A stretch of DNA of 57,192 nt from Burkholderiaceae bacterium (GCA_947447945.1 CANFLR010000009.1:1-57192), one strand, 5' to 3'; shown: positions 47,180-56,981, counted from the first letter of the stretch. Notes: a model not told the origin generated them from the letters alone. Made by a program: numbers and translations.

Positions 47180-48490
47180 TTAAGACAAGTTTTCTAAGCG
47201 AATCTTGACTACTTCGCCAGATACCGTTTTGAGATTCTGAATCTCACCGATAGCAGCTAGCATGTTTTTCTCTTTCGTTTCATGGGTGAGCGCAACCAAG
47301 TCTGTCTGACTTTCACCTTCATCAGCCTCTTTTTGTAACAGCGCATCAATTGAAACATTATGTGCCGCCAAAATCTTGGTGATATCAGCCAAAACCCCAG
47401 CCTGATCGGCGACCCGCAAACGTAAATAGTAGCTCGTAGTGATCTCGCCTATTGGCAATACCGGCGTATCTCGTACAGCATCTCGCTGAAATGCTAAATA
47501 CGGGACACGACTCTCAGGATCGGCACCCAGTAAGCGTGTGATATCGACTAAGTCCGCAATCACTGCAGAGGCTGTTGGCTCAGAGCCGGCACCCTTACCG
47601 TAATACAGTGTGGTGCCAACAGCATCGCCAAATACTTGCACGGCATTCATAGCACCCTCAACATTGGCAATTAAGCGTTTAGTTGGAATCAAAGTAGGAT
47701 GCACGCGTAACTCAATACCAGTGGCGGTCTTTTTAGCGATACCCAATAACTTAATGCGATAGCCCAATTGCTCGGCATAGCGAATATCAATTGCATCAAG
47801 CTTTGTAATGCCTTCAACGTGGGCTTTTTCAAATTGCATGGGAATGCCAAACGCAATGGCACTCATGATGGTTGCTTTATGAGCAGCATCAACACCTTCG
47901 ATATCAAAAGTAGGATCAGCTTCTGCGTAACCTAAGCGCTGCGCTTCCTCTAAGACGGTCGCAAAATCCAAACCTTTGTCACGCATTTCTGAAAGAATGA
48001 AATTGGTCGTGCCGTTGATGATGCCGGCAATCCACTCTATACGATTAGCAGTTAAGCCTTCGCGCAATGCTTTAATAATGGGGATACCACCAGCCACTGC
48101 AGCTTCAAACGCCACCATGACACCTTTGTCATGCGCTGCTTTAAAAATCTCATTGCCATGTACTGCAATTAATGCCTTATTCGCGGTAACTACGTGTTTG
48201 CCAGCGGCAATCGCCTCAAGCACCAAATCTTTAGCAATCCCGTAACCACCGATGAGTTCGACAACAATATCTATCTCAGGGTTGCTGATCACAGTGCGTG
48301 CATCATTCACAACCTGCGCATGATCTTTGACCAACTCTTTGGCTTTTTGGACATTCAGATCCGCTACCGTATGAATGCGAATGCCGCGACCGGCACGGCG
48401 CTGGATTTCATCTTGGTTACGCTCAAGAACAGTGAATACGCCACCACCTACAGTGCCAATACCTAATAGACCTACTTGAATCGGTTTCAT
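47180..48490 (-). CDS. hom: Homoserine dehydrogenase
   Basis: Reduces aspartate semialdehyde to homoserine at the methionine/threonine branch. The 436 residues comprise a Rossmann domain starting VGLLGIGTVGGGVF, a catalytic domain (GIINGTTNFILSEM, AEADPTFDIEGVDAAHK), the motif YGKGAGSEPTASAVIADL, and a C-terminal ACT domain (from about 350) that usually mediates threonine feedback. It is monofunctional, not fused to aspartokinase. It overlaps alaA by 4 bases. Confidence 0.96.
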   Translation of the reverse strand: MKPIQVGLLGIGTVGGGVFTVLERNQDEIQRRAGRGIRIHTVADLNVQKAKELVKDHAQVVNDARTVISNPEIDIVVELIGGYGIAKDLVLEAIAAGKHVVTANKALIAVHGNEIFKAAHDKGVMVAFEAAVAGGIPIIKALREGLTANRIEWIAGIINGTTNFILSEMRDKGLDFATVLEEAQRLGYAEADPTFDIEGVDAAHKATIMSAIAFGIPMQFEKAHVEGITKLDAIDIRYAEQLGYRIKLLGIAKKTATGIELRVHPTLIPTKRLIANVEGAMNAVQVFGDAVGTTLYYGKGAGSEPTASAVIADLVDITRLLGADPESRVPYLAFQRDAVRDTPVLPIGEITTSYYLRLRVADQAGVLADITKILAAHNVSIDALLQKEADEGESQTDLVALTHETKEKNMLAAIGEIQNLKTVSGEVVKIRLENLS

Positions 48491-49743
48491 GATGCCTTTG
48501 TTGCAGTTGAAGCAGCCTTACGGCCATGCTTTTGACGATAACGCTCCAGAAAACGTGCAAGGCGGCCAATGGCCTCTTTCAGCACATCCTCATGGGGCAA
48601 GAACACAACACGGAAATGGTCGGGCTTAACCCAATTGAATCCAGATCCCTGAACTAATAGCACTTTTTCCTCTTTCAAGAGATCGGCGATGAACTGCTGA
48701 TCATCTTTAACGGGATACATTTCCGAATCCAATTTTGGAAAGAGGTACAAAGCAGACTTAGGTTTGACACAGGTCACACCCGGAATTTCAGTGATGAGCT
48801 TCCAGGCAAGATCGCGCTGTTTTGCTAAACGACCACCCTCAGCTACGAGGTCATTAATACTCTGATACCCGCCCAGCGCAGTTTGAATTGCATATTGACC
48901 TGGCACGTTTGCACAAAGACGCATTGAGGAGAGCATATTCAAGCCCTCGATATAGTCACGCACCATCTCTTTATCGCCTGATACCACCATCCAACCAGCA
49001 CGGTATCCACAAGAACGGTAGTTCTTGGACAAACCATTAAAGGTAATCACAACGACATCAGTTGATAAGGATGCAAGCGAAACATGCTTCTCCTCGTCAT
49101 ACAACATCTTGTCGTAAATTTCATCGGCGAACAAAATCAAGCCATGCTCGCGCGCAATCTCCGTAAGCTCTAACAATACTGCTTTGGAATAAATCGCTCC
49201 AGTAGGGTTATTCGGATTAATCACCACAATGGCTTTAGTGCGAGGTGTAATCTTTTTGCGTAAATCGGCTAAATCAGGCGCCCATTCTTTTTCTTCGTCA
49301 CACAAATAATGAACGGGCGTTCCACTCGATAAACTCACTGCAGCAGTCCAGAGTGGATAGTCAGGAGCAGGAACCAATACTTCATCGCCATCATTGAGCA
49401 ATGCATTCATTGCCAAAACGATCAGCTCAGAAACACCATTGCCAGTGTAAATATCATCCAAAGTAACTCCTTGGATGCCCTTTTCTTGGCAGTACTGCAT
49501 GATTGCCTTGCGGGCAGAGAAGATCCCCTTGGAATCAGAGTACGCTGAGGCATTACTCAAATTACGGATCATGTCCCGCTGGATCTCTTCAGGAGGGTCA
49601 AAACCAAATACCCCCACATTACCAATGTTTAATTTAATGATCTTTTGACCCTCTTCTTCCATACGCTGAGCAAGCTCAAGCACCGGCCCACGAATGTCGT
49701 AGCAGACGTGGTTCAGTTTTTTGGACTTTAGGATCGGTTTCAC
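48487..49743 (-). CDS. alaA: Alanine-synthesising glutamate-pyruvate aminotransferase AlaA
   Basis: Class I PLP aminotransferase of 418 residues, strikingly like E. coli AlaA: CYDIRGPVLELAQRMEEEGQ, SELIVLAMNALLNDGDEVLV, PAPDYPLWTAAVSLSSG, NPNNPTGAIYSK, FADEIYDKMLYDEE and the PLP-Lys motif FNGLSKNYRSCG. It uses glutamate to make alanine from pyruvate; the partly overlapping range of relatives means other amino acids cannot be excluded. It heads the run through hom and thrC, a conserved Burkholderiales order. Confidence 0.93.
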   Translation of the reverse strand: MKPILKSKKLNHVCYDIRGPVLELAQRMEEEGQKIIKLNIGNVGVFGFDPPEEIQRDMIRNLSNASAYSDSKGIFSARKAIMQYCQEKGIQGVTLDDIYTGNGVSELIVLAMNALLNDGDEVLVPAPDYPLWTAAVSLSSGTPVHYLCDEEKEWAPDLADLRKKITPRTKAIVVINPNNPTGAIYSKAVLLELTEIAREHGLILFADEIYDKMLYDEEKHVSLASLSTDVVVITFNGLSKNYRSCGYRAGWMVVSGDKEMVRDYIEGLNMLSSMRLCANVPGQYAIQTALGGYQSINDLVAEGGRLAKQRDLAWKLITEIPGVTCVKPKSALYLFPKLDSEMYPVKDDQQFIADLLKEEKVLLVQGSGFNWVKPDHFRVVFLPHEDVLKEAIGRLARFLERYRQKHGRKAASTATKAS

Positions 49744-49821
49744 AATAAATTAAAGGTAAGTTCTTGAAATCTAGGAAAAAACAGCTAGCTATAATCCATA
49801 TAATTATGACAGAGAGTGCAC

Positions 49822-50199
49822 GTGAAGCTTCAATCTGACCCCCATTCCGGAGCCAATGCGATTACCGGCTACGGTGATGGCTATGTAGAGATCAATAAGA
49901 CTCCCTATAGCCACGCAGTTCTAATGAGCTCCGACGGAGCTATCTCAGAATGGCCAGTCAAGGCATTTGAAGGTCTTGAATCGACTCATTTTGAGCAAAT
50001 GGTAGCTTTAAAACCGGAATTAATCCTCATTGGAACGGGTAATAAACAGCGCTTTCCGAAGCCAGAACTACTCAAATCCCTGATTTCAGCCAAGATTGGC
50101 TTTGAGATCATGAATTCCCAAGCCGCTTGCCGAACCTACAACATTCTGGTTGGTGAAGGACGCAAAGTACTGCTGGCTCTAATTGTGGAGCCAAACTAA
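49822..50199 (+). CDS. Mth938-like domain (DUF498) protein
   Basis: A 125-residue single-domain protein of the Mth938/Xcc1710-like family, related to NDUFAF3 of mitochondrial complex I assembly; bacterial function is unclear. GTG 49822 is chosen since AGAGAG lies 5 bases before it; GTG 49816 would add two residues. Landmarks are ITGYGDGYVEIN, LILIGTGNKQRFP and MNSQAACRTYNILVGEGR. A TATAAT at 49790-49795 may be the -10 box, but the nearest -35-like TTGAAA is 20 bases away. The stop overlaps the next ATG by one base, so it is coupled to the arn-like genes. Confidence 0.88.
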   Translation: MKLQSDPHSGANAITGYGDGYVEINKTPYSHAVLMSSDGAISEWPVKAFEGLESTHFEQMVALKPELILIGTGNKQRFPKPELLKSLISAKIGFEIMNSQAACRTYNILVGEGRKVLLALIVEPN

Positions 50200-51893
50200 T
50201 GCAATTTGGCCAAGCAAAGCAGTTGAACCTTTTAAGTCCTAGCAAACTGCTGCTACTGGCTTTGATATACGCGCTGCTGTGGTTTGGGACCCTTCATTAC
50301 CGCCACCTGATTCCATCTGATGAAGGGCGCTATGCAGAAATGGCGCGTGAGATGCTGGTCACTGGTGACTGGGTTACCCCGCGCTACAACGGTTATCTCT
50401 ATTTTGAAAAACCACCTCTACAAATATGGGCTACTGCACTGGCATTTAAAGCCTTTGGCATTGGAGAGTGGCAGGCTCGCTTATGGACGGCTCTGACTGG
50501 CTTTTTAACTATCCTAATGATCGGCTTTACTAGCGCTAAAGTGTATGGCGCACGAGCAGGATTTTTAGCTGCAGTGGTCTTGGCAGCTAGTCCCATGTGG
50601 ATCATTAGCGGCCATGTCAATTCTCTCGATATGGGTCTTTCAGCATTTTTAGTGGCGGCCTTATGCAGTCTTCTACTGGCTCAACATACACACCATGTGA
50701 AGAGTACGCGTAATTGGATGTGGCTTTGTTGGGGATTCATGGCATTAGCAACCTTATCGAAAGGCCTAATTGGCATTGTCATCCCTGCCATGGTTTTTCT
50801 CGCTTACTCAATCAGCAAGTGGGACTGGAGGATTTGGCGGCGCTTATACCTTGTCAGTGGCACACTCCTTTTTCTCCTCATCTGCGCCCCTTGGTTTATT
50901 TTGGTGTCGCAACGTAACCCACAGTTTTTAGAATTCTTTTTTATTCATGAGCATCTCCAACGCTTTACACAAGATGATCACAGTCGAACAGGTCCCATTT
51001 ATTATTTTCTACCTTTGCTCATCATCGGTTTTCTGCCTTGGATATTGCAAATACCGGGTGCGATTCTGAAAGCATGGAGTGCTCGTCGACCTACGTTCTC
51101 AAGCAGTTGGTTATTGACATGCTGGGCTGTTGTGATCTTTGCTTTCTTTAGTATTTCACACTCAAAATTACCGGGATACATCATTCCGATTTTTCCAGCC
51201 CTAGCCATCTTGGTTGGCATTCGACTGGATCAATTGCTTGGACAGCACAACTCCCTAAAATTGCCTTGGAAGTTACAAGTGCTCGCTTTTGCAGTCTTAG
51301 GTACAGTTGGTTTTTTCTTTTTACCTGAAATCAGTAAACAGGCGAGACCTGATGAGATTATTGCTTATGCGCAATACACCCAGTGGGTCATCGCCGCACT
51401 TGTCACACTCATTATCTTTAGCTTAATTGCGACTTGGCAAAGCAGGCGCAATGGTCTACTCAGCATCACTAGCTTTGCTGGCGGCTTCTTTCTCTGTGCG
51501 CTGATTGCCGGAACCGGTCATGAAACCCTCGGTCGCGCAGTCTCTGGAGTGGATTTAGCCGAGCGCGTGAAGTCAAGCATTCCAGAGCATGCGAATTTCT
51601 ACTCGGTCCGCATTTTGGATCACACTATACCGTTCTATTTGGGCAGAACGATGATCATGGTGGCAGCTCCCGATGAGTTAGAGTTTGGTGTGCAGCAAGA
51701 ACCTCAGTTATGGTTACCAAGCCTTGAAGATTTCATCATCCGCTGGAAAGAAGATGTCACTGCTTATGCATTAATGGTGCCAGACCAGTATGTCGAATTG
51801 CAAAAACAAGGCTTACCAATGGAAGAGATTGGCAGAGACTCGCGTCGAGTGATTGTCAAACACCCCGATACAGTAAGCCCCTCAAAACAATAA
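50199..51893 (+). CDS. arnT: ArnT-like lipid A aminoarabinose transferase (GT83)
   Basis: Inner-membrane glycosyltransferase of 564 residues that moves 4-amino-4-deoxy-L-arabinose from undecaprenyl phosphate to lipid A, lowering negative charge and giving polymyxin resistance. The periplasmic catalytic loop carries D41 (SDEGRYAEMAREML) and E70 (YFEKPPLQIW). About 11-12 membrane helices follow and then a periplasmic C-terminal domain from about 460. Its place with arnB, C, A and D supports the specific function over general GT39/PMT-type transfer. Confidence 0.9.
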   Translation: MQFGQAKQLNLLSPSKLLLLALIYALLWFGTLHYRHLIPSDEGRYAEMAREMLVTGDWVTPRYNGYLYFEKPPLQIWATALAFKAFGIGEWQARLWTALTGFLTILMIGFTSAKVYGARAGFLAAVVLAASPMWIISGHVNSLDMGLSAFLVAALCSLLLAQHTHHVKSTRNWMWLCWGFMALATLSKGLIGIVIPAMVFLAYSISKWDWRIWRRLYLVSGTLLFLLICAPWFILVSQRNPQFLEFFFIHEHLQRFTQDDHSRTGPIYYFLPLLIIGFLPWILQIPGAILKAWSARRPTFSSSWLLTCWAVVIFAFFSISHSKLPGYIIPIFPALAILVGIRLDQLLGQHNSLKLPWKLQVLAFAVLGTVGFFFLPEISKQARPDEIIAYAQYTQWVIAALVTLIIFSLIATWQSRRNGLLSITSFAGGFFLCALIAGTGHETLGRAVSGVDLAERVKSSIPEHANFYSVRILDHTIPFYLGRTMIMVAAPDELEFGVQQEPQLWLPSLEDFIIRWKEDVTAYALMVPDQYVELQKQGLPMEEIGRDSRRVIVKHPDTVSPSKQ

Positions 51894-51901
51894 GGTCCTT
51901 T

Positions 51902-53062
51902 ATGTCAACACTGCCATTTATTCCATTTACCCGTCCCAGCTTCAATCAAGAAACCATTGCGGCGGTCGGCGAAGTACTGCGCTCAGGTTGGGTAACATCC
52001 GGCCCAAAACTCGCTGAATTCGAATCCACCTTAAGTGACTATTTTGGCGGGCGTCCCGTGCGTTGTTTTGCTAATGGCACTTCTACCATGAAGATTGCCC
52101 TTCAAGTCCTTGGGATTGGCGAAGGTGATGAGGTCATTACGACTCCAATCTCTTGGATAGCCACATCCAATGTGATTTTGAGTGTAGGCGCTAAACCTGT
52201 TTTTGTGGATATCGATCCCATCACTCGCAACATTGACTTGGATAAAGTTAGTGCAGCCCTTACCCCCAAAACACGCGCTATCATGCCGGTGTATTTAGCT
52301 GGCTTGCCAGTGGACATGGACCAGCTTTACGCACTCGCCAAAAAACACCACCTACGCGTCATCGAAGATGCCGCCCAAGCTTTTGGTTCTTTGTGGAAAG
52401 GCCAGAAGATTGGTAGCTTTGGTGATCTAGTGAGCTTTAGTTTTCAAGCAAACAAAAATCTCTCCACCGTTGAGGGTGGCTGTCTCGTTTTTAATACCGC
52501 AGATGAAGCGAAGCTTGGTGAAAAATTTCGCTTGCAAGGCTTGACCCGCCAAGGTATAGATGGCATGGACGTTGATGTCCTTGGCGGCAAAGACAATCTA
52601 ACCGATGTCAATGCGGTGATTGGTCTACATCAACTCAAACAACTGCCAGAGTTTCAGGCGCGAAGAGCCGCTTTAGCGCATCAATACTTCGACGCGCTCC
52701 GCTCTGAAATGAAATCCATTGGTCTTGATAATCTCGCACTGCAATTGCCTCCCGAGAATTTCACGGAAAGTAATTGGCATATGTTTCAAGTGCTCTTGCC
52801 GCTAGCGCAACTCAATGTCGATCGCGCCCAAGTAATGACTGAGCTCAAAGACCTGGGTATTGGTACAGGCGTGCATTACCCTGCGATCACCAACTTTACT
52901 CTTTACAAAAATTTGGGCTATCAAGTAAGCGACACCCCTATTGCAGAGCATATTGGCCGCTCCATTCTGACGCTACCTTTGTTCCCCGGCATGGCAGATA
53001 GCGACATTGGCAGGATTGTTCAGGCTCTATGCCAAATCCTGAAAAAACACCTTAAAAGCTAA
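51902..53062 (+). CDS. arnB: UDP-Ara4O aminotransferase ArnB (DegT/DnrJ/EryC1/StrS family)
   Basis: PLP aminotransferase of 386 residues that makes UDP-4-amino-4-deoxy-L-arabinose from the 4-keto sugar using glutamate. The PLP lysine is K185 in FSFQANKNLSTVEGG. VITTPISWIATSNVI, VIEDAAQAFGS and VHYPAITNF are family motifs. It follows arnT by 8 bases. Sequence alone gives only the sugar-aminotransferase family; neighbours make ArnB likely. Confidence 0.9.
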   Translation: MSTLPFIPFTRPSFNQETIAAVGEVLRSGWVTSGPKLAEFESTLSDYFGGRPVRCFANGTSTMKIALQVLGIGEGDEVITTPISWIATSNVILSVGAKPVFVDIDPITRNIDLDKVSAALTPKTRAIMPVYLAGLPVDMDQLYALAKKHHLRVIEDAAQAFGSLWKGQKIGSFGDLVSFSFQANKNLSTVEGGCLVFNTADEAKLGEKFRLQGLTRQGIDGMDVDVLGGKDNLTDVNAVIGLHQLKQLPEFQARRAALAHQYFDALRSEMKSIGLDNLALQLPPENFTESNWHMFQVLLPLAQLNVDRAQVMTELKDLGIGTGVHYPAITNFTLYKNLGYQVSDTPIAEHIGRSILTLPLFPGMADSDIGRIVQALCQILKKHLKS

Positions 53063-53111
53063 TCTCCTTGGATAAATAGGCCTAGCGCCCAAGATCAGGC
53101 AAAATCGCACT

Positions 53112-54074
53112 ATGACTGCCAATTTAGCTAATGCCCCAAAACTGAGTATTGTCATCCCCGTTTACAACGAGGAAGACGGTCTCCAGGCCTTATTCGATCG
53201 ACTCTACCCCGCCTTAGATGCCTTGGCTGCAAAACGCAATATTTTCTACGAGATTGTCTTTATCAATGATGGCAGTAAAGATCGCTCTGCTGGAATGCTG
53301 GCAAAACAAGTTGAGCTTCGTCCAGATGTTACTCGTGCGGTGTTATTTCATAGTAACTTTGGTCAACATATGGCCATCATGGCGGGCTTTGAATATGCTC
53401 GCGGCGAATACATCATTACCCTGGACGCCGACTTACAAAATCCCCCTGAAGAAATTGATGCCCTTACACAAGAACTGCTCAGTGGTCATGATTATGTAGG
53501 CACCATCCGCGCAGAGCGTCGCGATAGTTTCTTTAGAAAATTTGCCTCGCGCGCAATGAACCATTTACGCCAAAGTATTACTCGCATCACCATGACCGAT
53601 CAAGGCTGCATGTTACGAGGCTATAGTCGTCGGATTGTGGACCTGGTGCGGCAATGTGATGAGAGTAATACTTTTATTCCCGCACTTGCTTATACCTTTG
53701 CAGCCAATCCTACTGAAATCATTGTGAAGCACGAAGAACGCTTTGCTGGTGAATCTAAATACAGTCTGTACCAGCTTATTCGTTTAAATTTTGATTTAGT
53801 GACGGGCTTCTCAGTCATGCCGCTACAGCTTTTTTCTGCCCTGGGAATGCTTTTATCCCTCGCAGCGGGCAGTCTGTTCGCCTATTTGCTAGTGCGGCGT
53901 TTTGTATTGGGGGCTGAGGTTGAAGGCGTGTTTACCCTCTTTGCACTCACCTTCTTCCTAATTGGCGTGATGTTGTTTGGCCTTGGGCTGCTTGGCGAGT
54001 ACATTGGGCGCATCTACCAACAGGTTAGGCAGCGTCCACGTTACGTGGTGCAAACCGTTTTAGAGAAAAAATAA
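53112..54074 (+). CDS. arnC: Undecaprenyl-phosphate Ara4FN transferase ArnC
   Basis: Family 2 glycosyltransferase of 320 residues that loads formylated aminoarabinose on undecaprenyl phosphate. The GT-A core starts LSIVIPVYNEEDGL, with FINDGSKDRS, the DxD-type TLDADLQNPPEE near 112-122, and KHEERFAGESKYS. Two C-terminal membrane helices (about 235-260 and 270-295) anchor it. The stop is directly followed by the next start codon. Confidence 0.92.
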   Translation: MTANLANAPKLSIVIPVYNEEDGLQALFDRLYPALDALAAKRNIFYEIVFINDGSKDRSAGMLAKQVELRPDVTRAVLFHSNFGQHMAIMAGFEYARGEYIITLDADLQNPPEEIDALTQELLSGHDYVGTIRAERRDSFFRKFASRAMNHLRQSITRITMTDQGCMLRGYSRRIVDLVRQCDESNTFIPALAYTFAANPTEIIVKHEERFAGESKYSLYQLIRLNFDLVTGFSVMPLQLFSALGMLLSLAAGSLFAYLLVRRFVLGAEVEGVFTLFALTFFLIGVMLFGLGLLGEYIGRIYQQVRQRPRYVVQTVLEKK

Positions 54075-54947
54075 TTGCACGCAGTCGTCTTTGCCTATCA
54101 TGACGTAGGTGTCAACTGCCTAAACGCCCTTATTGATGCCGGCATTGAGATTAATTTGGTCTTAACCCATCAAGACGATCCCCATGAAAATGTTTGGTTT
54201 GGCAGTGTTGCAAAGCTCTGCGAAACGCAAAAGATTCCCTACCTTACTCCATCAGCAAAAGAACTCGTAGGGCTTATTCCTCGCATTCAAAAGCTGGCGC
54301 CAGACTATTTATTTTCGTTCTATTACCGTCATATGATTCCGACTGAGTTGCTAGCTTGCGCGAAGATTGCGGCACTCAATATGCACGGTTCACTATTGCC
54401 AAAGTATCGTGGTCGCGCACCAGTGAACTGGGCGATTCTGCATGGCGAAAAAGAAACAGGCGCTACTCTACACATCATGGAAGCAAAGCCTGATGCAGGA
54501 GATATTGTTGGTCAAGCAAGGGTCTCGATTGGGCCGGATGAAACAGCTACTGAGGTCTTTGGCAAAGTCAGCAAAGCTGCTGTAGCGGTCATTGATCAAG
54601 CACTGCCAGAACTCCTCAGGGGGCAGGTTCCTAAAGAGCTCAATGAGCTTAGTAAAGGGAGTTATTTCGGTGGTCGCAAACCTGAGGATGGGCTGATTTA
54701 CTGGGAACAAAGTGCCAAACAGGTCCATGACCTCGTGAGGGCTGTTGCACCCCCTTATCCTGGCGCATTTACGCATTGGCAAGGCCAGAACTGGATAGTC
54801 GCGCGCACTTCCCTTAAGGGCCCATTTCCGGACAATCTCAGTCTGGAGGCGCTAGGCATTCAAGTGGTTGATAATCGAGTATTCGGCATTTGCGGGAACC
54901 ATCAGGCGGTTGAGATTTTGGAATGGTTTCCAGCAAATACACATTAG
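54075..54947 (+). CDS. arnA: UDP-Ara4N formyltransferase (ArnA N-terminal half as a separate protein)
   Basis: Formylates UDP-aminoarabinose with N10-formyltetrahydrofolate. Catalytic residues fall at N102, H104 (LNMHGSLLPKYRGRAP) and D140 (KPDAGDIVG), identical to the E. coli ArnA numbering, which supports the TTG start at 54075, immediately after the arnC stop (AGAGAA is the only ribosome-binding-like stretch). E. coli ArnA continues into a dehydrogenase domain; here the frame ends at TAG after 290 residues, at the domain border. Confidence 0.93.
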   Translation: MHAVVFAYHDVGVNCLNALIDAGIEINLVLTHQDDPHENVWFGSVAKLCETQKIPYLTPSAKELVGLIPRIQKLAPDYLFSFYYRHMIPTELLACAKIAALNMHGSLLPKYRGRAPVNWAILHGEKETGATLHIMEAKPDAGDIVGQARVSIGPDETATEVFGKVSKAAVAVIDQALPELLRGQVPKELNELSKGSYFGGRKPEDGLIYWEQSAKQVHDLVRAVAPPYPGAFTHWQGQNWIVARTSLKGPFPDNLSLEALGIQVVDNRVFGICGNHQAVEILEWFPANTH

Positions 54948-54967
54948 ATTAAAACGAGGCAGTAAAG

Positions 54968-56014
54968 ATGAAAAAAGTACTCATTCTTGGTGTTAATGGC
55001 TTCATTGGCCACCACCTTTCCAAGCGCATATTGGAGACGACTGACTGGGATGTCTATGGCATGGACATGCAAAACGATCGTTTGGGCGATTTAATTAATC
55101 ATCCTCGTATGCACTTCTTTGAAGGTGATATCACCATTAACAAAGAATGGGTTGAGTACCATATTCGCAAATGCGATGTCATCTTGCCTTTGGTAGCGAT
55201 TGCAACTCCAGCGACCTATGTGCAGCAACCCTTAAAAGTATTTGAACTTGACTTTGAAGCCAACCTTCCGATCGTGCGCTCCGCAGTCAAATACAAAAAA
55301 CATTTAGTCTTCCCATCCACTTCTGAGGTGTATGGAATGTGTGAGGATAGTGAATTTGATCCTGCGGCATCGAATATGGTTTATGGTCCAATCAATAAAC
55401 CCCGCTGGATTTATGCTTGCTCTAAGCAATTAATGGATCGCGTTATCTGGGGCTATGGCATGGAAGGTCTGCGCTTTACCCTCTTTCGCCCGTTTAACTG
55501 GATCGGACCTGGTTTAGATAGCATCTACACCCCCAAGGAAGGTTCATCACGCGTAGTAACCCAGTTCTTGGGTCATATCGTGCGGGGCGAACCTATTAAC
55601 CTGGTTGATGGCGGCGCTCAAAAACGTGCCTTCACCTATATTGATGACGGTATCGATGCCTTAATGCACATCATCGATAACAAGGATGGTGTTGCTAACG
55701 GCAAGATCTACAACATTGGCAACCCAAAAAATAATCATTCCGTACGTGAATTGGCCACTCAAATGCTTGAGATTGCTAGGAGCATTCCTGAGTATGCAAA
55801 GACTGCCAATGAAGTGAAGATCCAAGAAACCACTTCCGGCGCTTACTATGGTGAAGGGTATCAAGATGTGCAGAACCGCGTACCCGCCATTGCTAACACA
55901 ATGAATGAATTGGGCTGGAAGCCAACAACAACCATGACTGATGCGCTCAAGAATATTTTTGAAGCCTACCGTCTCGATGTTGATCGAGCTCGGCACTTAG
56001 TCGATTTAGAATAA
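54968..56014 (+). CDS. UDP-glucuronate decarboxylase (ArnA C-terminal half as a separate protein)
   Basis: NAD-dependent extended SDR that oxidises and decarboxylates UDP-glucuronic acid to the UDP-4-keto-pentose used by ArnB. The Rossmann motif is LGVNGFIGHHL (8-18). S119 and E120 (PSTSEVYG), Y149 and K153 (YACSKQL) align with E. coli ArnA S433, E434, Y463 and K467, a constant offset of 314. The gene has its own ATG and GAGG, 20 bases after the formyltransferase stop, so it is a true separate gene. Confidence 0.93.
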   Translation: MKKVLILGVNGFIGHHLSKRILETTDWDVYGMDMQNDRLGDLINHPRMHFFEGDITINKEWVEYHIRKCDVILPLVAIATPATYVQQPLKVFELDFEANLPIVRSAVKYKKHLVFPSTSEVYGMCEDSEFDPAASNMVYGPINKPRWIYACSKQLMDRVIWGYGMEGLRFTLFRPFNWIGPGLDSIYTPKEGSSRVVTQFLGHIVRGEPINLVDGGAQKRAFTYIDDGIDALMHIIDNKDGVANGKIYNIGNPKNNHSVRELATQMLEIARSIPEYAKTANEVKIQETTSGAYYGEGYQDVQNRVPAIANTMNELGWKPTTTMTDALKNIFEAYRLDVDRARHLVDLE

Positions 56015-56026
56015 GTTTCGAGGTAC

Positions 56027-56944
56027 ATGGCCAAAATCGCTCTCAAGGTAGATGTAGATACCTTACGCGGTACCCAAGAAGGGGTTCCCAATTTAGCGCG
56101 GGCTTTGAAACGTTTTGGTCTGAAGGCTACCTTTCTCTTTAGTCTTGGGCCTGATCACACCGGCTGGGCACTTAAAAGAGTCTTTCGTCCGGGATTTTTA
56201 AAAAAAGTAAGTCGCACTTCGGTTGTCGAACACTACGGCATCAAAACTCTGCTGTATGGCGTTCTGCTGCCCGGTCCAGATATTGGTAAAAAAGCTGCCG
56301 CAGAAATGCGTGCGATTGATCAAGCTGGGCATGAGACAGGTATTCATACTTGGGATCACGTGGCATGGCAAGATGGTGTTCGCACCCAAGACGCCACATG
56401 GACAAAAACCCAAATGCAAAAAAGTTGGGATCGTTTTATCGAAGTTTTTGGTCATGCGCCAGTGACTTATGGTGCAGCCGGTTGGCAAATGAATGAAGCG
56501 GCATTTGAGCAACTCGACCAATGGGGAATGCAATATTCATCCGATGGCCGAGCCGATGCAAACCTCATACCCTATCGTTTGGCGCTACCCTCAGGAAAAG
56601 CCAAACATGTTCAATACCCCACCACCCTACCCACCTTTGATGAATTAATCGGCATTGAAGGTGCAGATGAGTTTGGAGCGGCCAAGAAGATCCTAGAAAT
56701 TACCCAAAACAACCCGAATGATCAGGTTTTCACCCTGCACGCCGAGTTAGAGGGCCAAAAACTCCTACCCGCTTTTGAACAATTGCTTGCCGGCTGGCTA
56801 AATCAAGGCCACGAGCTAGTCACGATGGGCGAACTTCACCAATCTTGGGATGCAACCAAACAACTCGATAAAATAGCTGTATTACCTCTGAGTTGGGGTG
56901 AAATACCCAATCGCAGTGGTGAATTGATTATTCAGAAACATTAG
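56027..56944 (+). CDS. arnD: Ara4FN-undecaprenyl-phosphate deformylase ArnD
   Basis: Polysaccharide-deacetylase-fold enzyme of 305 residues that removes the formyl group on the lipid carrier, making the transfer irreversible. The first motif KVDVDTLRGTQEGVP (7-21) supplies metal ligands, HETGIHTWDHVAW near 105 carries the second, and VFTLHAELEG the C-terminal His. It ends the arn set; arnE/arnF flippase genes do not follow. Confidence 0.92.
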   Translation: MAKIALKVDVDTLRGTQEGVPNLARALKRFGLKATFLFSLGPDHTGWALKRVFRPGFLKKVSRTSVVEHYGIKTLLYGVLLPGPDIGKKAAAEMRAIDQAGHETGIHTWDHVAWQDGVRTQDATWTKTQMQKSWDRFIEVFGHAPVTYGAAGWQMNEAAFEQLDQWGMQYSSDGRADANLIPYRLALPSGKAKHVQYPTTLPTFDELIGIEGADEFGAAKKILEITQNNPNDQVFTLHAELEGQKLLPAFEQLLAGWLNQGHELVTMGELHQSWDATKQLDKIAVLPLSWGEIPNRSGELIIQKH

Positions 56945-56981
56945 CAACACCCAAGCCATTACTTTTATTAAAAGGATTATT

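Noticed and set aside
49764..49795. TTGAAA and TATAAT upstream of the Mth938-like gene as a full sigma-70 promoter
   Set aside because: The spacer is 20 bases, outside the normal 16-18; only the -10 box is plausible.
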